Source: Spartobacteria bacterium (GTDB taxonomy: Bacteria > Verrucomicrobiota > Verrucomicrobiia > Chthoniobacterales > UBA10450). From it: a stretch of 13,317 nt of DNA. The notes under the pieces were generated by a model that searched no databases, was not told the DNA's origin, and was given only the letters and a program-made list of their open reading frames with translations. Each line of letters begins with the position of its first letter. The first letter of the stretch is position 1. Positions 12,952-13,317 of the stretch are shown here, one piece after another. The position numbers and the translations under genes were made by a program. Location: positions 1 through 13,317 of the forward strand of contig DMCG01000065.1 in assembly GCA_003445855.1 (NCBI GenBank), in the 5' to 3' direction.

Positions 12952-12970
12952 TCGCGCGACGCGCGATCAT
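12948..12970. terminator. Shared hairpin at the convergent ends of the amidohydrolase gene and ftsZ
   Basis: A perfect 10-bp inverted repeat, ATGATCGCGC (12948-12957) and GCGCGATCAT (12961-12970), with loop GAC, fills the gap between the two convergent genes. The amidohydrolase TGA (12949-12951) lies in the left arm and the ftsZ TGA (12967-12969) in the right arm. No strong U-tract follows on either strand, so it may act as a bidirectional stop or as an RNA-stabilising 3' hairpin. Confidence 0.65.
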
Positions 12971-13317
12971 TTCACTCGAATATTTTTGCGCAGGAAGGTC
13001 GGGACATCGAGGTCCTGACCTTCGACAATGGTTGGTTCGCTTTTTTCGAAGCGACCGCGCGTGACCGGTTCGAATTGCAAAACTTCCTGCTTGGCTTGCA
13101 CAAATTTTTCGGCGGGAGGCTGTGGTTCTTTCACCGGCAGCAGCGGTTTTTTCTTTGGAACAATCAAGCGCGGTGCAGGAGCGAGCTTTTTGATTTCGGG
13201 TTCTGGCCCGACCGGCGATGTTTCAATCGGCGCCGGTTCTTCAAACGGAATTAAATTTTCTGAAATGGGACCGGCTTCGGCGCTTACCGGCTCCGGCTCG
13301 CCACGGGACGAGTCCGT
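12967..13317 (-). CDS. ftsZ: Cell division protein FtsZ, C-terminal part (5' end outside window)
   Basis: An open frame enters from the right edge and ends at TGA 12967-12969, giving about 116 residues. It begins in a long Pro/Glu/Lys-rich disordered linker (IPFEEPAPIETSPVGPEPE, then PKKKPLLPVKEPQPPAE). It ends with GQDLDVPTFLRKNIRVK, the conserved C-terminal peptide of FtsZ (D-L-D-V/I-P-x-F-L-R) that binds membrane anchors and regulators such as FtsA. The GTPase domain lies outside the window. The basic tail after the peptide (KNIRVK) resembles the C-terminal variable region. The first seven codons seen (TDSSRGE) are encoded by a 21-bp stretch identical to the interior of the repeat at 1239-1336. 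Upstream context would be expected to include ftsA, but it is not visible. Confidence 0.85.
   Translation of the reverse strand, partial: TDSSRGEPEPVSAEAGPISENLIPFEEPAPIETSPVGPEPEIKKLAPAPRLIVPKKKPLLPVKEPQPPAEKFVQAKQEVLQFEPVTRGRFEKSEPTIVEGQDLDVPTFLRKNIRVK
13297..13317. repeat. Fragment of family A element inside the ftsZ linker, cut by window edge
   Basis: These 21 bases are the exact inverse complement of 1268-1288, and the match extends four more bases inward with one mismatch. In ftsZ the segment is in frame and encodes TDSSRGE in the disordered linker. The rest of the element, if present, lies beyond the window. Confidence 0.6.

Noticed and set aside
1..13317. tRNA, rRNA or transposase genes
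   Set aside because: None recognised by eye on either strand.

Overview
The window looks like a chromosomal housekeeping and accessory stretch from a moderately GC-rich, probably soil-dwelling bacterium. My best guess is Verrucomicrobiota, in the Spartobacteria/Chthoniobacterales range. The guess rests on the style of the gene set and on the many short palindromic repeats, not on a marker gene, and should be held loosely. Few genes have a good Shine-Dalgarno sequence, and two promoters appear to give leaderless transcripts.

Layout, left to right. 1-1181 (-) is a TPR protein running off the left edge. 1351-3981 (-) is mutS. 4273-4647 (+) and 4868-5146 (+) are two small unrecognised genes set among repeats. 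5196-6098 (-) is a class IV PLP aminotransferase-like gene, and 6457-7197 (-) is a sulfotransferase-like gene. Between these two lies a fused scar (6220-6365) made of the 5' end of a second aminotransferase copy joined to the 3' end of a second sulfotransferase copy. 7241-7801 (-) and 8007-8567 (-) are tandem paralogues of a secreted NlpC/P60-like cysteine hydrolase. 8688-8945 (+) and 8942-9199 (+) form a yefM-yoeB toxin-antitoxin pair with a visible promoter and operator. 9234-11474 (-) is a family B DNA polymerase with a conserved polymerase site and a degenerate proofreading site. 11608-12951 (+) is a secreted M20D metallo-amidohydrolase. 12967-13317 (-) is the C-terminal tail of ftsZ, running off the right edge; the last two genes converge on a shared hairpin that contains both stop codons.

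How the genes relate. mutS and polB are genome-maintenance genes. The sulfotransferase and aminotransferase genes look like a two-gene module that was once duplicated and then partly deleted. From memory, plants carry the same two domains fused in one protein. The cysteine hydrolases may be co-transcribed with that module, since all are on the minus strand with short gaps.

Two signals at DNA level stand out. First, the 11-mer WTGTCGATCTT (consensus TTGTCGATCTTG) occurs 13 times in 13.3 kb, on both strands and in all reading frames, about one per kb. That is the density and placement expected of a DNA uptake sequence or another genome-wide recognition word. Second, short palindromic elements sit in frame inside housekeeping genes (mutS, polB, ftsZ), much like rickettsial palindromic elements.
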